Under the pieces are notes generated by a model. It worked only from the letters and a program-made list of their open reading frames with translations, ran no database searches and had not been told where the DNA came from. A program made the translations under genes and the position numbers. Below, piece by piece: positions 45,002 through 54,759 of a DNA stretch of 64,000 bases. The stretch is from Clostridium swellfunianum (lineage in GTDB: Bacteria > Bacillota > Clostridia > Clostridiales > Clostridiaceae). Position 1 is the first letter of the stretch. Each line of letters starts with the position of its first letter. The DNA lies in assembly GCF_023656515.1 (NCBI RefSeq), contig NZ_JAMOFV010000006.1:1463354-1527353 (forward strand), read 5' to 3'.

Positions 45002-46381
45002 TTGATAATGAAAAATCTAGATCAATATTCAAGCTTTATATCTCAATATACTGAGCTTAGGATTCAGGAGAATAGCTCTCTTAACATAACCTTCCTAAAC
45101 GGAAATTTGGTTGGCAATGCTAAGAATATTACCAATGGTATAAGCGCCAGAGCTTATAAGAATGGCTCCTGGGGTTTTGCCTCAAGCAGTGAAGCTTCTG
45201 AAGAAGCTATAAAGGCTGTTATTAAGTCAGCTAGCGAAAATGCAGTTTTTCTAGACTCAAGGGAAAAAAGGAACAAGCCTTTCTTTAACAGAACTGCCGG
45301 CTCCTTTGAAAAGAACTTAGGCACACAAAAAAGTAGATTATTACAACAAGAGATTATGAATTTCATAAGGGAAGTTGATACATATATAGCTTCCAAGTAT
45401 CCAAATCTAAGCGAGAGAGTTGTTAGCTTACGTTGTCTTGATATGGAGAGATCTCTTATAACCTCAGATGGCGCTCACCTATACACTCTTCTACCTCGTA
45501 CAAACTTTATAGTTAGTATGACTGTAGACAAGAATGGAGAGCCTATAAGCCTTTATGAGGTTTTTGGAGGCCTGGGCCAATTTGAAGATGTATTCCTTTC
45601 TCCTAAGGATTTATACAATAAAATTGACATCCTATATGAGCATTTAATTGATAAAAGTGAAGGTGTATATGCTGAGGCTGGATTAAAAGAGTGTGTGCTT
45701 CATGCAAATCTTGCAGGAATTCTTGCCCATGAAGCTATAGGTCATACTACTGAAGCAGATTTAGTACTTGGTGGCTCTGTAGCAGGAAGCAATCTAAATA
45801 AGCAAGTGGCAAGCCCATTGATTAGTCTTGTAGACTATGCTCATACCTACGAGGGAAATATATGTCCTGTCCCTATATTCATGGATGATGAAGGGGTAAC
45901 GGCAGAGGATGTTGTTATAATAGAGAACGGCATACTTAAGGGATTTATGCACAATAAAGAAACTGCCAGACACTTTGGAGATATTCCAAAAGGCAATGCA
46001 AGAGCTTTCCAGTTTAATGATGAGCCGCTTATAAGAATGAGAAACACTGCGATTCTTCCCGGAAAGAGCAAGCTTTCGGATATGATTGCATCTATAGAAG
46101 ATGGTTATTACCTTATGAGTACAAACAATGGCCAGGCTGATACTACCAGCGAGTTTATGTTTGGAATTGTATTAGGCTATGAAATAAAAAACGGCAAGCT
46201 TGGAAGAGCTATAAAGGATACCACAATCTCGGGAATCGCCTTCGATGTATTAAAGAGCGTAACTATGGTATCTGATGATATGATTTGGCTAAATGGTGGA
46301 ATGTGCGGCAAGAAGCAACCTATAACTGTAGGTATGGGCGGACCTGCCCTTAAGTGCAAAGTTAATATAGGGGGTAGATAA
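45002..46381 (+). CDS. tldD: TldD metallopeptidase subunit
   Basis: 459 residues from a TTG at 45002; GGGGGG lies 8 bases upstream, while the ATG at 45008 is too far away. The zinc-binding motif HEAIGH is at residues 243-248, followed by EADLVLGG with the third-ligand region downstream. TldD pairs with TldE to form a heterodimeric protease that unfolds and degrades or trims peptides, for example in microcin B17 maturation and CcdA removal. tldE starts one base after the stop. Confidence 0.94.
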   Translation: MIMKNLDQYSSFISQYTELRIQENSSLNITFLNGNLVGNAKNITNGISARAYKNGSWGFASSSEASEEAIKAVIKSASENAVFLDSREKRNKPFFNRTAGSFEKNLGTQKSRLLQQEIMNFIREVDTYIASKYPNLSERVVSLRCLDMERSLITSDGAHLYTLLPRTNFIVSMTVDKNGEPISLYEVFGGLGQFEDVFLSPKDLYNKIDILYEHLIDKSEGVYAEAGLKECVLHANLAGILAHEAIGHTTEADLVLGGSVAGSNLNKQVASPLISLVDYAHTYEGNICPVPIFMDDEGVTAEDVVIIENGILKGFMHNKETARHFGDIPKGNARAFQFNDEPLIRMRNTAILPGKSKLSDMIASIEDGYYLMSTNNGQADTTSEFMFGIVLGYEIKNGKLGRAIKDTTISGIAFDVLKSVTMVSDDMIWLNGGMCGKKQPITVGMGGPALKCKVNIGGR

Positions 46382-46382
46382 A

Positions 46383-47678
46383 ATGCATGATAGAGAAATA
46401 GTAAACTACTGTCTAAACTCTCTTAAAAATAATGGAGCTGATAAAGCTCAATGTCTTCTACACAAAAATAAAAAATATGAAATGAATGTAGAAAGCGGAG
46501 CAATCTCACTGCTTCGTACAACCTTGGATACTTCCTTAAGCCTTACAGTAATCAAAGATAATAAAAAAGGTATCATTTCAATAAATAAAACTGATGAAGA
46601 ATCTATAAAGGCAGCTATTAAAAACGTTTTTGAATTATGTTTAAACTCAGATGCTGATGAGGCTTATGATATAGCTCCTTATCAAGCTTCAAAGGAATTT
46701 TCTACAGGAGACAGCGAGCCTGACATGGATAGAATGTATAGCCTTTTAAAAGGATATATTGCAGCTGTTAAAGAAGCTTATCCAGTTATAAATCTTATGG
46801 ATACCACTATGTCCTTTGATGCTGGCGTTATGTATTTAGTCAACTCCAACGGCGTGGATTTTAAAGAGAGCAAAGGTATATACAACTTCGGATCAATGTT
46901 TGCTGCAAAAGAAGGTGACAAGAGTTCCTCCTTTAATTACAGCGGTGCTTCAATGCTTAAGCTAGAAAAAGACTTGATGGACTGCGCGAGTGTCAAGACT
47001 CTTTTAAAGCAGTCTGTAGAGCAACTAAATACAGAGGTTTTAGAAGGAAAGTTCCAGGGAGATATTATCATAACTCCGGACTGCCTCAGCGATTTGATTA
47101 ATGAATATATTGATATTTTCCTCAGTGATGGTTCTTTAATATCTGGAACAAGCATACTTAAAGATAAACTAAACGAAAAGGTTGCAAGTGAATTACTCTC
47201 AATCTATTCAAGGCCTGTTTCAAAAGAAATAAGCGATGGCTATCATGTAACTGGAGACGGCTTTGAAGCTGAAAATATAGCAATAATCGAAAAAGGAATT
47301 CTAAAGAGCTTTATGCTTAGCCAGTATGGAGCAAAGAAAACAAACCGAGAAAGAGCAAAGAATGCTGGACAATGTTATGTCATAGATCCTGGAACAGAGA
47401 ACTTTACTGATATCATTAAAGGTGTTGAAAAAGGTATAGTGCTTTCAAGGTTCTCAGGAGGGCAGCCAAGCTCCAATGGCGACTTCTCAGGAGTTGCCAA
47501 GAACAGCTATTATATCGAAAATGGAGAAATCAAATACCCTATAAGTGAAACAATGGTTTCCGGAAATCTCTATGAGGCTTTCAATAATATAAAAGGAATT
47601 TCAAAAGAAAGAATAGACAATGGTTACACTATACTGCCATATGTCTGTATTTCAGGTGCAACAATTTCAGGGAAATAA
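46383..47678 (+). CDS. tldE: TldE/PmbA peptidase subunit
   Basis: 431 residues. The fold matches TldD but lacks the HExxxH motif, as expected for the non-catalytic partner. Conserved stretches include VSGNLYEAFNNI and SRFSGGQPSSNGDFSGVAKNSYYIENGE near the C-terminus. It begins directly after tldD behind GGGGGTAG. The heterodimer would act in the cytosol on small proteins or precursor peptides. Confidence 0.94.
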   Translation: MHDREIVNYCLNSLKNNGADKAQCLLHKNKKYEMNVESGAISLLRTTLDTSLSLTVIKDNKKGIISINKTDEESIKAAIKNVFELCLNSDADEAYDIAPYQASKEFSTGDSEPDMDRMYSLLKGYIAAVKEAYPVINLMDTTMSFDAGVMYLVNSNGVDFKESKGIYNFGSMFAAKEGDKSSSFNYSGASMLKLEKDLMDCASVKTLLKQSVEQLNTEVLEGKFQGDIIITPDCLSDLINEYIDIFLSDGSLISGTSILKDKLNEKVASELLSIYSRPVSKEISDGYHVTGDGFEAENIAIIEKGILKSFMLSQYGAKKTNRERAKNAGQCYVIDPGTENFTDIIKGVEKGIVLSRFSGGQPSSNGDFSGVAKNSYYIENGEIKYPISETMVSGNLYEAFNNIKGISKERIDNGYTILPYVCISGATISGK

Positions 47679-47702
47679 AAGTATATTAACACCTATAAAA
47701 AA

Positions 47703-47740
47703 GCAGATAGATTTGTAATTTGCAAACCTATCTGCATCTT
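47703..47740 (+). terminator. Terminator of tldDE
   Basis: GCAGATAG (47703-47710) pairs with CTATCTGC (47728-47735), extended by TTTG/CAAA, followed by ATCTTTAATT. It also faces the convergent GH112 gene. Confidence 0.75.
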
Positions 47741-47801
47741 TAATTAAGTTGATATATAAATAAATTTATTCAGCAATCATAAAAACTATAGAAGTCTCGT
47801 C

Positions 47802-49964
47802 CTATATTTCATACCATCTAATTTCATTAGCCTGCATATCTAATGAAAAGCTCTTTCCATCTCCAGTATAAACTACAGTTGACTGAGGCTCATAGGTGTT
47901 ATTAACAACACAATATTTGCCGTTATCTACATAAGCATGTACTTCTATATTGAAGTTTGTGCTGAACCATTTTTTAAGGTTTGCTTCATCATGAGTACTC
48001 CATAGAATGCTTCGATATAAGATACGGCTATTTTCAAAGCTATATGGAAGGCCGCTTATATATACTCCTCTTCCCTTGCCAAACTCTGTCACTGCCATTT
48101 GAACTTCCTTTTCTCTTTGGCAAAGTATGTTGGTTCCTTCTAAAGCATAGATATTCTTTTTACCTTCTCCAAAATCTACAGCCTTAGTGCAGTCTTCTAA
48201 AATAAAATGATTCTTATGTTCTTCCCAGTTGTACTTATCGTAGTTAAGAGTAAATCCATTTTCTTTTTCTATGCCTAATACGCTTCTTAGCTGTATAAAA
48301 CGGCCTTGATGCTGGTGACCACTAGGCTCTCCAACTCCTATAAAGCCTCCGCCGTTATAAACAAATCTGTTTATAGAAGCTACGATATCAGCATCTTCCC
48401 ATACATTTCCTCCTGTATGAGCTGTATCAGCATCGCCTACATTAATAACTACATCTATATCATTTAGGCAGTCTGAATTTGATTTTATATCATCAAAGCT
48501 AATAAATTTCATATCAAAAGGTGCTCCTGATAAAGCTTCTATAATTCCAGCATAGCTGTAATTTTGCTTTTGATATAAAGCATGGTGAACCATATGAGCT
48601 CCCCAAGCACGCATTTTTCCCCAGCTGTTTAATACTGCTACAGTTTTTACACAATGTGGTGTGGTGCCTTTAATATTTTCATAAAGCTCACGGAACTCAT
48701 TGCACACACTTTCTACATAATCTATAAACTCAGGAAAATCACAAGCAAGCTTTAGATATCCGCCATAACCTATACGATCAATTGGCTTACGTAAAATTGC
48801 TCTTCTTGCTGTAACCCAGTTTACTTTAGCTTCCTTTACAGGGTCTCCGCCTTCGTGGAAGGTATCTGGGAAGAAATAAGGAAGAAAACGTCCTTCTGTA
48901 TATTTAACACCTGGTATATCACTTATTAGACGCAAAGTAGAACCATTACCTACACTACCTACTACAGCATCTAAGCCCATGCTTGTAAACTCTTCCATGA
49001 AAGGCTCTGTCCCAATCCAATGGTCACCTAAAAACATCATTGCTTCTTTTCCATATTCATGAGTGATGGCTACCATTTCTTTTACTATTTTTGCAACTTC
49101 TCTTCTTTGGAAAGCTTGGAAATCCTTGAACTCCTTACTTGGCACTCTATACTGATTATTATGATAGCCTTGGTCAATTATATATTCTGGTCTAAATTTG
49201 TAGCCTACTTCCTTTTCAAATTGCTCTAAAATATATGGACTTACGGAAGCTGAATAGCCGTACCAGTCTACAAATTTTTCTCTTGCAAGTTCATCAAAAA
49301 CCAAAGTAAATTGATGGAAAAACGTAGTGTATCTAATTACATTTACATAAGGGTGGTCTTCGATAAATTTTCTAAGACGTTTCATTGTAAATTCATGTGT
49401 TTTAGGTTGTCTCACATCAAAGGTTATCTGATGTTCTACATCCTTCCAATCATTCACAACAGCATTATACATGTGAACTGGGTCCCACATAATATATGCT
49501 AGAAAGCTTACCGTATAGTCATGGAAAGGTATTGAGCTTATTACTACATTACCTTTTTTCTCATCGTATTCCCATCGGCTTGTCTCTACTGCTTCTCCCG
49601 TTGTCCTATCTATAACTTCCCACCATCGTCTATAATCTTTTGCATTAACTTCTAGCATATCTGGATATAGACCCTTCATTAGATGGATTTCAAGTTTTTC
49701 TTCCACTGCTGTGTAAAAAGGCGTCATAAGATACATCTGTTGAACTTCATCAAGATTTGCTTTTGCCCATTTGTTGTCTTTACGTGTTGTATAATAAGTG
49801 GAGTAAATTTTAGCTCCTGTATCCTTCAATTCCTGTGGAAATTCTGTTCCATCGCAATCACGAACAGCGTCAGCTCCCCATTTTTTCATTAATTCTAAAG
49901 TCTGAGGCACTACATCCATATCTGTTGGTATAGTAACTTGCCCATTTTTGTATTCTCTGCTCAT
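47802..49964 (-). CDS. GH112 phosphorylase (beta-galactosyl-N-acetylhexosamine or galactosyl-rhamnose phosphorylase)
   Basis: 720 residues, the usual GH112 length. The opening NGQVTIPTDMDVVPQTLELMKKWGADAVRDCDGTEFPQEL is divided here as VTIPTDMDVV and GADAVRDCDGTEFP, both hallmarks of the family. It phosphorolyses a terminal beta-galactosyl linkage to give galactose 1-phosphate in the cytosol. Known specificities are lacto-N-biose/galacto-N-biose and galactosyl-1,4-rhamnose; which applies cannot be read here. GGAGG precedes the ATG. It is divergent from an AraC regulator. Confidence 0.9.
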   Translation of the reverse strand: MSREYKNGQVTIPTDMDVVPQTLELMKKWGADAVRDCDGTEFPQELKDTGAKIYSTYYTTRKDNKWAKANLDEVQQMYLMTPFYTAVEEKLEIHLMKGLYPDMLEVNAKDYRRWWEVIDRTTGEAVETSRWEYDEKKGNVVISSIPFHDYTVSFLAYIMWDPVHMYNAVVNDWKDVEHQITFDVRQPKTHEFTMKRLRKFIEDHPYVNVIRYTTFFHQFTLVFDELAREKFVDWYGYSASVSPYILEQFEKEVGYKFRPEYIIDQGYHNNQYRVPSKEFKDFQAFQRREVAKIVKEMVAITHEYGKEAMMFLGDHWIGTEPFMEEFTSMGLDAVVGSVGNGSTLRLISDIPGVKYTEGRFLPYFFPDTFHEGGDPVKEAKVNWVTARRAILRKPIDRIGYGGYLKLACDFPEFIDYVESVCNEFRELYENIKGTTPHCVKTVAVLNSWGKMRAWGAHMVHHALYQKQNYSYAGIIEALSGAPFDMKFISFDDIKSNSDCLNDIDVVINVGDADTAHTGGNVWEDADIVASINRFVYNGGGFIGVGEPSGHQHQGRFIQLRSVLGIEKENGFTLNYDKYNWEEHKNHFILEDCTKAVDFGEGKKNIYALEGTNILCQREKEVQMAVTEFGKGRGVYISGLPYSFENSRILYRSILWSTHDEANLKKWFSTNFNIEVHAYVDNGKYCVVNNTYEPQSTVVYTGDGKSFSLDMQANEIRWYEI

Positions 49965-50229
49965 ATTATCCTCCTTGTTATCAGTTACACATATTTGTTT
50001 GTCGTTGTTCCAGTGTCTTGTCCCTTAAACCTGCACATCAATTACATCTGTCATAGCTTTATAGCTTGCTTATTTTCTTAAATCTAATCTACTTTATCTT
50101 TTATATGCTAATTATAAGATAGCTGAAAAACCTTTACTATAATTATGTTGCTATCATTTTTATATATCTTGCGTTTATTTATAATAAAGCAATATAATTA
50201 AATTATAATAACTATTGTGAGGTAAACCT

Positions 50230-51090
50230 ATGTCAAGTAGTTTATTTGAATTTAAGCATAGCGACGTAAACAGAATTAACATTAAGTTTCTTTATATTTC
50301 AAAATCAAAATATGATTATGACTGGCACAGCATAATGCACACCCATTCCTTCACCGAGCTTTTTTATGTTGTAAGCGGGCGCGGCAGCTTCAGGATAGAA
50401 GATAAGATATTTACTGTAAAAGAGGATGATTTAGTTATAGTAAACCCTCACGTAGCTCACACAGAATCCTCTAAAGATTCTAGTCCCTTAGAATATATAG
50501 TTGTTGGAGTTGACGGCATATCCTTAGCTGAAGCTATTAATGAAGAGGATTTAAAAAACCACGGCTCTTTCAGCATACACAATTACAGCAGATATAGGCA
50601 TGAAATGTTGTCTTATATGAACAATCTTCTCTATGAAGTTGAAAACAAAAATGAACACTACGAGGTGATATGTCAAAACCTTTTAGAAGTGTTGATTTTA
50701 AATGTAAAAAGGCGAATAAAATCCGACCTAGTAATTTCAGCTGAAAAAAAGACTACCAAGGAATGTAATTATATAAAAAACTATATAGATGTTCATTACT
50801 CCTCAGATTTAAATCTTGATTATCTAGCTTCAATTACTCATATGAGTAAATACTACTTAGTACGGGTCTTTAAAAAGTTTATGGGAGTGTCTCCTATTGA
50901 GTATCTAATCAGCAAACGAATATCCGTAGCAAAGCTTTTACTTGAAACCACTGACTACTCTATAGATCAAATCATCAAAGTCTCTGGTTTTAATAGCCAG
51001 TCCTATTTTAATCAAGTGTTTAAAGAAAGAGTAGGGATAAGTCCAACTAAATATAAAAAACAATATACTGATAAAAAAATACAGAGCTAA
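50230..51090 (+). CDS. AraC-family regulator with cupin sensor
   Basis: 286 residues. The cupin domain (about 20-100) has MHTHSFTELFYVVSGRGSF and VNPHVAH; the double HTH (about 180-280) has LNLDYLASITHMSKYYLVRVFKKF and SIDQIIKVSGFNSQSYFNQVFKERVG. GAGG precedes the ATG. It is divergent from the GH112 gene and upstream of the DUF2804 gene, so it probably activates galactoside use (inference). Confidence 0.9.
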   Translation: MSSSLFEFKHSDVNRINIKFLYISKSKYDYDWHSIMHTHSFTELFYVVSGRGSFRIEDKIFTVKEDDLVIVNPHVAHTESSKDSSPLEYIVVGVDGISLAEAINEEDLKNHGSFSIHNYSRYRHEMLSYMNNLLYEVENKNEHYEVICQNLLEVLILNVKRRIKSDLVISAEKKTTKECNYIKNYIDVHYSSDLNLDYLASITHMSKYYLVRVFKKFMGVSPIEYLISKRISVAKLLLETTDYSIDQIIKVSGFNSQSYFNQVFKERVGISPTKYKKQYTDKKIQS

Positions 51091-51172
51091 AAAACATAGT
51101 TCTTAAAAATATCAGAATTGCATTACAATTAAAGTATAGATAACTTTGATAAATATATGGGGGTTTTAAAGT

Positions 51173-52201
51173 ATGCAAAATGAGATATTAGAGAAAGGTC
51201 CTCTTTTAACTGAAGAAGGTTCGCTGACTAATCCAGGCTGGGCAAGAGATTTGATACTTGACTATAAAAGAAGTGCGATTAGAGCAAATAAATTTCGCAT
51301 AAAGGAGTGGGATTACTACTGCATTATAAATCATGAAACTAAAAAAGCTATTGCTCTAACTATTGCAGATAACAGCTATATGGGACTTCTCTCCGCAACC
51401 TATCTTGACTTAAATAAACCAATGCAAGTAACAAAAACTAAAATAAAAGCTTTGACTAATGGAAATTATAATATGCCCGAGACTTCAAAATCCGGAAACA
51501 TCAGTGTAACTCAAGATGGCCTTTATATAAGCTTTGAAAAGGACAACACTAGCAGAATTTTGAAAGTGGACTGCCCATATTTTCATAAAGGTTTTAATTT
51601 AAAAGGCGAAATAACACTTCACCAGCCTGATGCTATGGATACGATGGTTATTGCAACTCCATTTAACAAGGATAAAAAAGCCTTTTATTATAATCATAAG
51701 ATAAATTGCATGGATGCTTCTGGAGAACTTTATTTTGGGGATGAGAAAGTATTATTTGAACGCAAAAATTCCTTTGGAGTTTTAGACTGGGGAAGAGGCG
51801 TTTGGACATATTCAAACACTTGGTATTGGGGCTCTGCCTCAGGGTCCATATCCAATATCCCTTTTGGCTTTAATATTGGATATGGCTTTGGCGATAATAA
51901 CAAGGCAACTGAGAATGTAGTGTTCTACGATAACAAGGCTCACAAGCTAGCAGATGTTAAATTTCATATTCCAGAGGATGATTATTTAAAACCTTGGAAA
52001 TTTACAAGCAGTGATAATAGATTTGAAATGGATTTTCAACCAATCATTGATAGAAATTCAAACACAAATATACTAGTTTTAAAATCTCTTCAACATCAAA
52101 TTTTTGGATTGTTTACTGGAAGAGTTGTATTAGATAACGGAGAAGAAATACAGGTTAAAAATTTTCTTGGCTTCGCAGAAAAAGTTGTAAACAAGTGGTA
52201 G
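51173..52201 (+). CDS. DUF2804 protein
   Basis: 342 residues. The family pattern is visible from the N-terminus (ITEKGPLLTEEG-like segment, then GWARDLILDYKRS, RIKEWDYYCI) to VLDWGRGVWTYSNTWYWGSASG and a C-terminal RVVLDNGEEIQVKNFLGFAEKV. It is beta-rich, soluble and lacks a signal peptide. Function is unknown; a related beta fold binds hydrophobic ligands. GGGGG precedes the ATG, 82 bases after the AraC gene. Confidence 0.88.
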   Translation: MQNEILEKGPLLTEEGSLTNPGWARDLILDYKRSAIRANKFRIKEWDYYCIINHETKKAIALTIADNSYMGLLSATYLDLNKPMQVTKTKIKALTNGNYNMPETSKSGNISVTQDGLYISFEKDNTSRILKVDCPYFHKGFNLKGEITLHQPDAMDTMVIATPFNKDKKAFYYNHKINCMDASGELYFGDEKVLFERKNSFGVLDWGRGVWTYSNTWYWGSASGSISNIPFGFNIGYGFGDNNKATENVVFYDNKAHKLADVKFHIPEDDYLKPWKFTSSDNRFEMDFQPIIDRNSNTNILVLKSLQHQIFGLFTGRVVLDNGEEIQVKNFLGFAEKVVNKW

Positions 52202-52324
52202 AGTATCTCATAAACATATACAGTAAAGTTTAAGCAGAGCTAAAAATTGTTTGTGCTATACAAAACACCTTCAATAATTAGAATATATTTGTATCCCTCA
52301 AGTATTTATATAAAGCCTAAAAAA

Positions 52325-52351
52325 GGACAATGGTCTTAGATACCATTGTCC
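52325..52351 (-). terminator. Terminator of the barnase-barstar pair
   Basis: GGACAATGGT (52325-52334) pairs perfectly with ACCATTGTCC (52342-52351); the minus strand continues TTTTTT. It overlaps the barstar stop codon. Confidence 0.88.
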
Positions 52352-52620
52352 CTTTCTATATACACCTTTATGTTTTCATTTTCTTCTGCAGCCTGCTCAA
52401 ATAGATTAATTATAGCTTCTCCGTAATCTTCTAGCTGCTCTAGTATAGCCTCTGGCTTACAGATAATAATTTTTTTAGGGGAAAAATCTGTTGTTAGACA
52501 ATCCCACAGGGCATCCAAATTTTCACCATAATAATCAGGCAAAGCTAATTCTTGTTTTAAATAAGCATGAGTTGAAGCTTTGTTAAGCATTTTATCCCCA
52601 TTTAAAAGAATTTCTTTCAT
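52336..52620 (-). CDS. Barstar-family ribonuclease inhibitor
   Basis: 94 residues, the size of barstar (89). The inhibitory helix keeps GENLDALWDCLT, with both Asp residues that enter the barnase active site (Asp35 and Asp39 in barstar numbering), and the N-terminal strand ILLNGDKM matches. It has no signal peptide, so it acts in the cytosol. It is cotranscribed 15 bases after the barnase-like gene and would neutralise that RNase before export. Confidence 0.93.
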   Translation of the reverse strand: MKEILLNGDKMLNKASTHAYLKQELALPDYYGENLDALWDCLTTDFSPKKIIICKPEAILEQLEDYGEAIINLFEQAAEENENIKVYIERDNGI

Positions 52621-52635
52621 TTTAGCGCCTCCCTA

Positions 52636-53181
52636 TTAAAGCTTCTTAAAGCTTTTATAATGGTCATTAGTATAGAAAATGAGACCATCATTAGAATAAA
52701 CTATTCTTTCTGCTCCTCGATAGCCACCCTTATAATTGATATCACATTCATAGTACCTACGTCCATTTGCTTTAGGCAGAAGCCCTTCAAAATTGCCATA
52801 AGTATCTCCACCAATAGACCTTTTGTCCGTTACCTTCCAAAGGTTTCCCTTTGAATTATCCCAACCCAGCTTTTCAGCTTCTTTCTTCGTAATAAAATTT
52901 GGTGGAAGCTCCTTGAACTCATGAATATAGGCAGCTACTTCATCCTTAGTTGAATAATTTTGTCCCTTCTTTACTTGAACCGCAGCTGATTCCGTTTTAT
53001 TTGTTGGCTGTTCCTTTTGAGCTTCACTTACAGATGTTGACTCTTTAGGAACAGAAACATTTGTATTTGGTGTCTGCGGCTGTGTTGCTATTTTAGTTGT
53101 TTGACATCCTGATAAGGTTATTAAAAATAAAAACGTAAGTATTTTTATTAGCCAATGGCTCCATTTATTGTTTTTTTGCAT
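52636..53181 (-). CDS. Barnase-like ribonuclease with lipoprotein signal
   Basis: 181 residues. Residues 1-26 are a signal with lipobox LSGC (Cys26), then a Thr/Ser/Gln/Lys linker to about 74. The barnase domain keeps the equivalents of Lys27 (ITKKEAE), Glu73 (YYECDINY), Arg83 and Arg87 (GGYRGAERI) and His102 (NDHYKSF), the full catalytic set, plus IGGDTYGNFEG. It should be an active endoribonuclease tethered outside the membrane. Barstar follows on the same transcript. Confidence 0.93.
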   Translation of the reverse strand: MQKNNKWSHWLIKILTFLFLITLSGCQTTKIATQPQTPNTNVSVPKESTSVSEAQKEQPTNKTESAAVQVKKGQNYSTKDEVAAYIHEFKELPPNFITKKEAEKLGWDNSKGNLWKVTDKRSIGGDTYGNFEGLLPKANGRRYYECDINYKGGYRGAERIVYSNDGLIFYTNDHYKSFKKL

Positions 53182-53275
53182 TTATATTCTCCTCTCTATT
53201 GTCTTTTAACCTTTTCAGACCTTATATTAGTATGCATTTGCAATGGGTAATACAATTATAGCATGCTATAGCTAC

Positions 53276-53319
53276 TAGACAAAGTAAGGTGCTGCAGACT
53301 ATAAAATCCGCAGCACCTT
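53276..53319. repeat. 44-bp hairpin repeat, copy 1
   Basis: TAGACAAAGT followed by AAGGTGCTGC, a 14-base loop, and GCAGCACCTT. It is identical over 44 bases to 63438-63481, in the same orientation. Preceding bases also share CATGCTA. It lies 126 bases after the GrdE-like gene and probably terminates the minus-strand operon. Confidence 0.85.
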
Positions 53320-53444
53320 CTTATATCAACTATATTCATTATTGAAATCATGGTGTTTATATTTTCTCTGCAATATTTCTTGAATAAACTATTTTCTAAA
53401 ACTCAAGTCTTTCCAAAGAGTAGAGCAATGAGTTTTTTAATGTT

Positions 53445-54755
53445 TTAGTAAGATTCAGCAAAAAGCTTGCTGTATCCCGATTGATTTCCAGATAAATAAA
53501 GATGGGTGGTGTTGTCAAACTCTATTTCATCATCAGAAGGTGGGAAATATCCACCTGATTCCTTATCAAGTCTTAGAACATCTCCTCCAACCACTCTGGT
53601 AACCTGTGGAAGCCTATAATGCTTTTCGATAGAACCACCACTTATAATAGCATCAGCTTCTGGAACATCATCAACTAGAAGTATTCCTTCTGTTCCGTCA
53701 ACTCCACCAAACTCGAAGGTTATAGCAGAGGCTTTTATGCCTTTTTTCTCTGCGCATTGAATAGTAAGCATGCCATCAACTGCAGCATTGCCTCCGCCTT
53801 CCCATGCCATAATAAGCCCGTCCGCATTTAGATACTTTGCCAGCTTTACATTGAAGTTGGCGCATCTCTCCTTATGCCAGTTGCTTGGATTATGACTGCG
53901 GCAGAATATTACTCCACGGAAATTCAAAGTTTTACCGTGACTTTTAAACAATTCCATAACTATAGGGTGATTTACATGGAGGTAAGTTGGCACCTTAAAG
54001 GCCGGCCATACATAGTTTCCGCTTACAACGCAGCCATCTAAAAGTTCATTGGGATGCAGCAATGTAGGCACAAGATTGTCGATACTTTGACCGTATAAAA
54101 ATGTGTTTGCGTATGGTCCCTGATTTTGACACTGCCATACAAGAACAACGCTCGGAAGTTCTGGATTGATGTCATCAATTGTATAATAGATTTTTTCGTC
54201 TGGCAGCATATCTTTTGTCAGGGATGCTAAATAGCTAGATATCTTTATTCCAATAAGCCGTATATCATTATCATACTCTATAGATGATTTATCCTTTGTA
54301 AGCTTATATAAAATAACAAGATTAATGGTTTCACTAAAAGGCGTAAAACCAGATATAGGCCCTGACATATCCATAATAGCATCTCTCGGGTAGAGAAGCC
54401 CACTGCTTGCGCTTGACTCTTCCCAGGGCAGTGCTGCACTTTCCATAACACTAAAACCCCTGAGAAGATTTGTAGTGCCTTCCCCAACTGTAATTGGGCT
54501 TCCGAAAAAACCTGAATACTGAATACCGCTTCCTTCTATTTTATACATAGGCTGAAGAGTATCAAGAAGATGTATAATACGGGTATTTTCTCCCGGCTTC
54601 ACGATTTCAAAATCAACATCCTCAACAGCCTTGAAAAGATTTCTGACATGGTCTTTTAAATCCTGCTTGCAAATAGTGAGAATACCATTTAATAGGAAGG
54701 TTCTATCTCCCCATAATACATCCTTTATATTAAAATACTGTCTTATAAGCTGCAT
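53445..54755 (-). CDS. Glycine/sarcosine/betaine reductase component B, alpha-beta subunit (GrdE-like)
   Basis: 436 residues from the ATG at 54755 behind GAGGGG; the upstream ATG has no ribosome binding site. It is a GrdE/GrdG/GrdI family proprotein: Cys242 in LLDGCVVSG is the residue expected to undergo self-cleavage and become the pyruvoyl group that binds the amino substrate as a Schiff base. FGGVDGTEGILL and VVGGDVLRLDKESGGYFPP are conserved. It starts 4 bases after the GrdB-like stop. It forms component B with the selenoprotein; GrdA, GrdC and GrdD must be elsewhere. Confidence 0.93.
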   Translation of the reverse strand: MQLIRQYFNIKDVLWGDRTFLLNGILTICKQDLKDHVRNLFKAVEDVDFEIVKPGENTRIIHLLDTLQPMYKIEGSGIQYSGFFGSPITVGEGTTNLLRGFSVMESAALPWEESSASSGLLYPRDAIMDMSGPISGFTPFSETINLVILYKLTKDKSSIEYDNDIRLIGIKISSYLASLTKDMLPDEKIYYTIDDINPELPSVVLVWQCQNQGPYANTFLYGQSIDNLVPTLLHPNELLDGCVVSGNYVWPAFKVPTYLHVNHPIVMELFKSHGKTLNFRGVIFCRSHNPSNWHKERCANFNVKLAKYLNADGLIMAWEGGGNAAVDGMLTIQCAEKKGIKASAITFEFGGVDGTEGILLVDDVPEADAIISGGSIEKHYRLPQVTRVVGGDVLRLDKESGGYFPPSDDEIEFDNTTHLYLSGNQSGYSKLFAESY

Positions 54756-54759
54756 TCCT

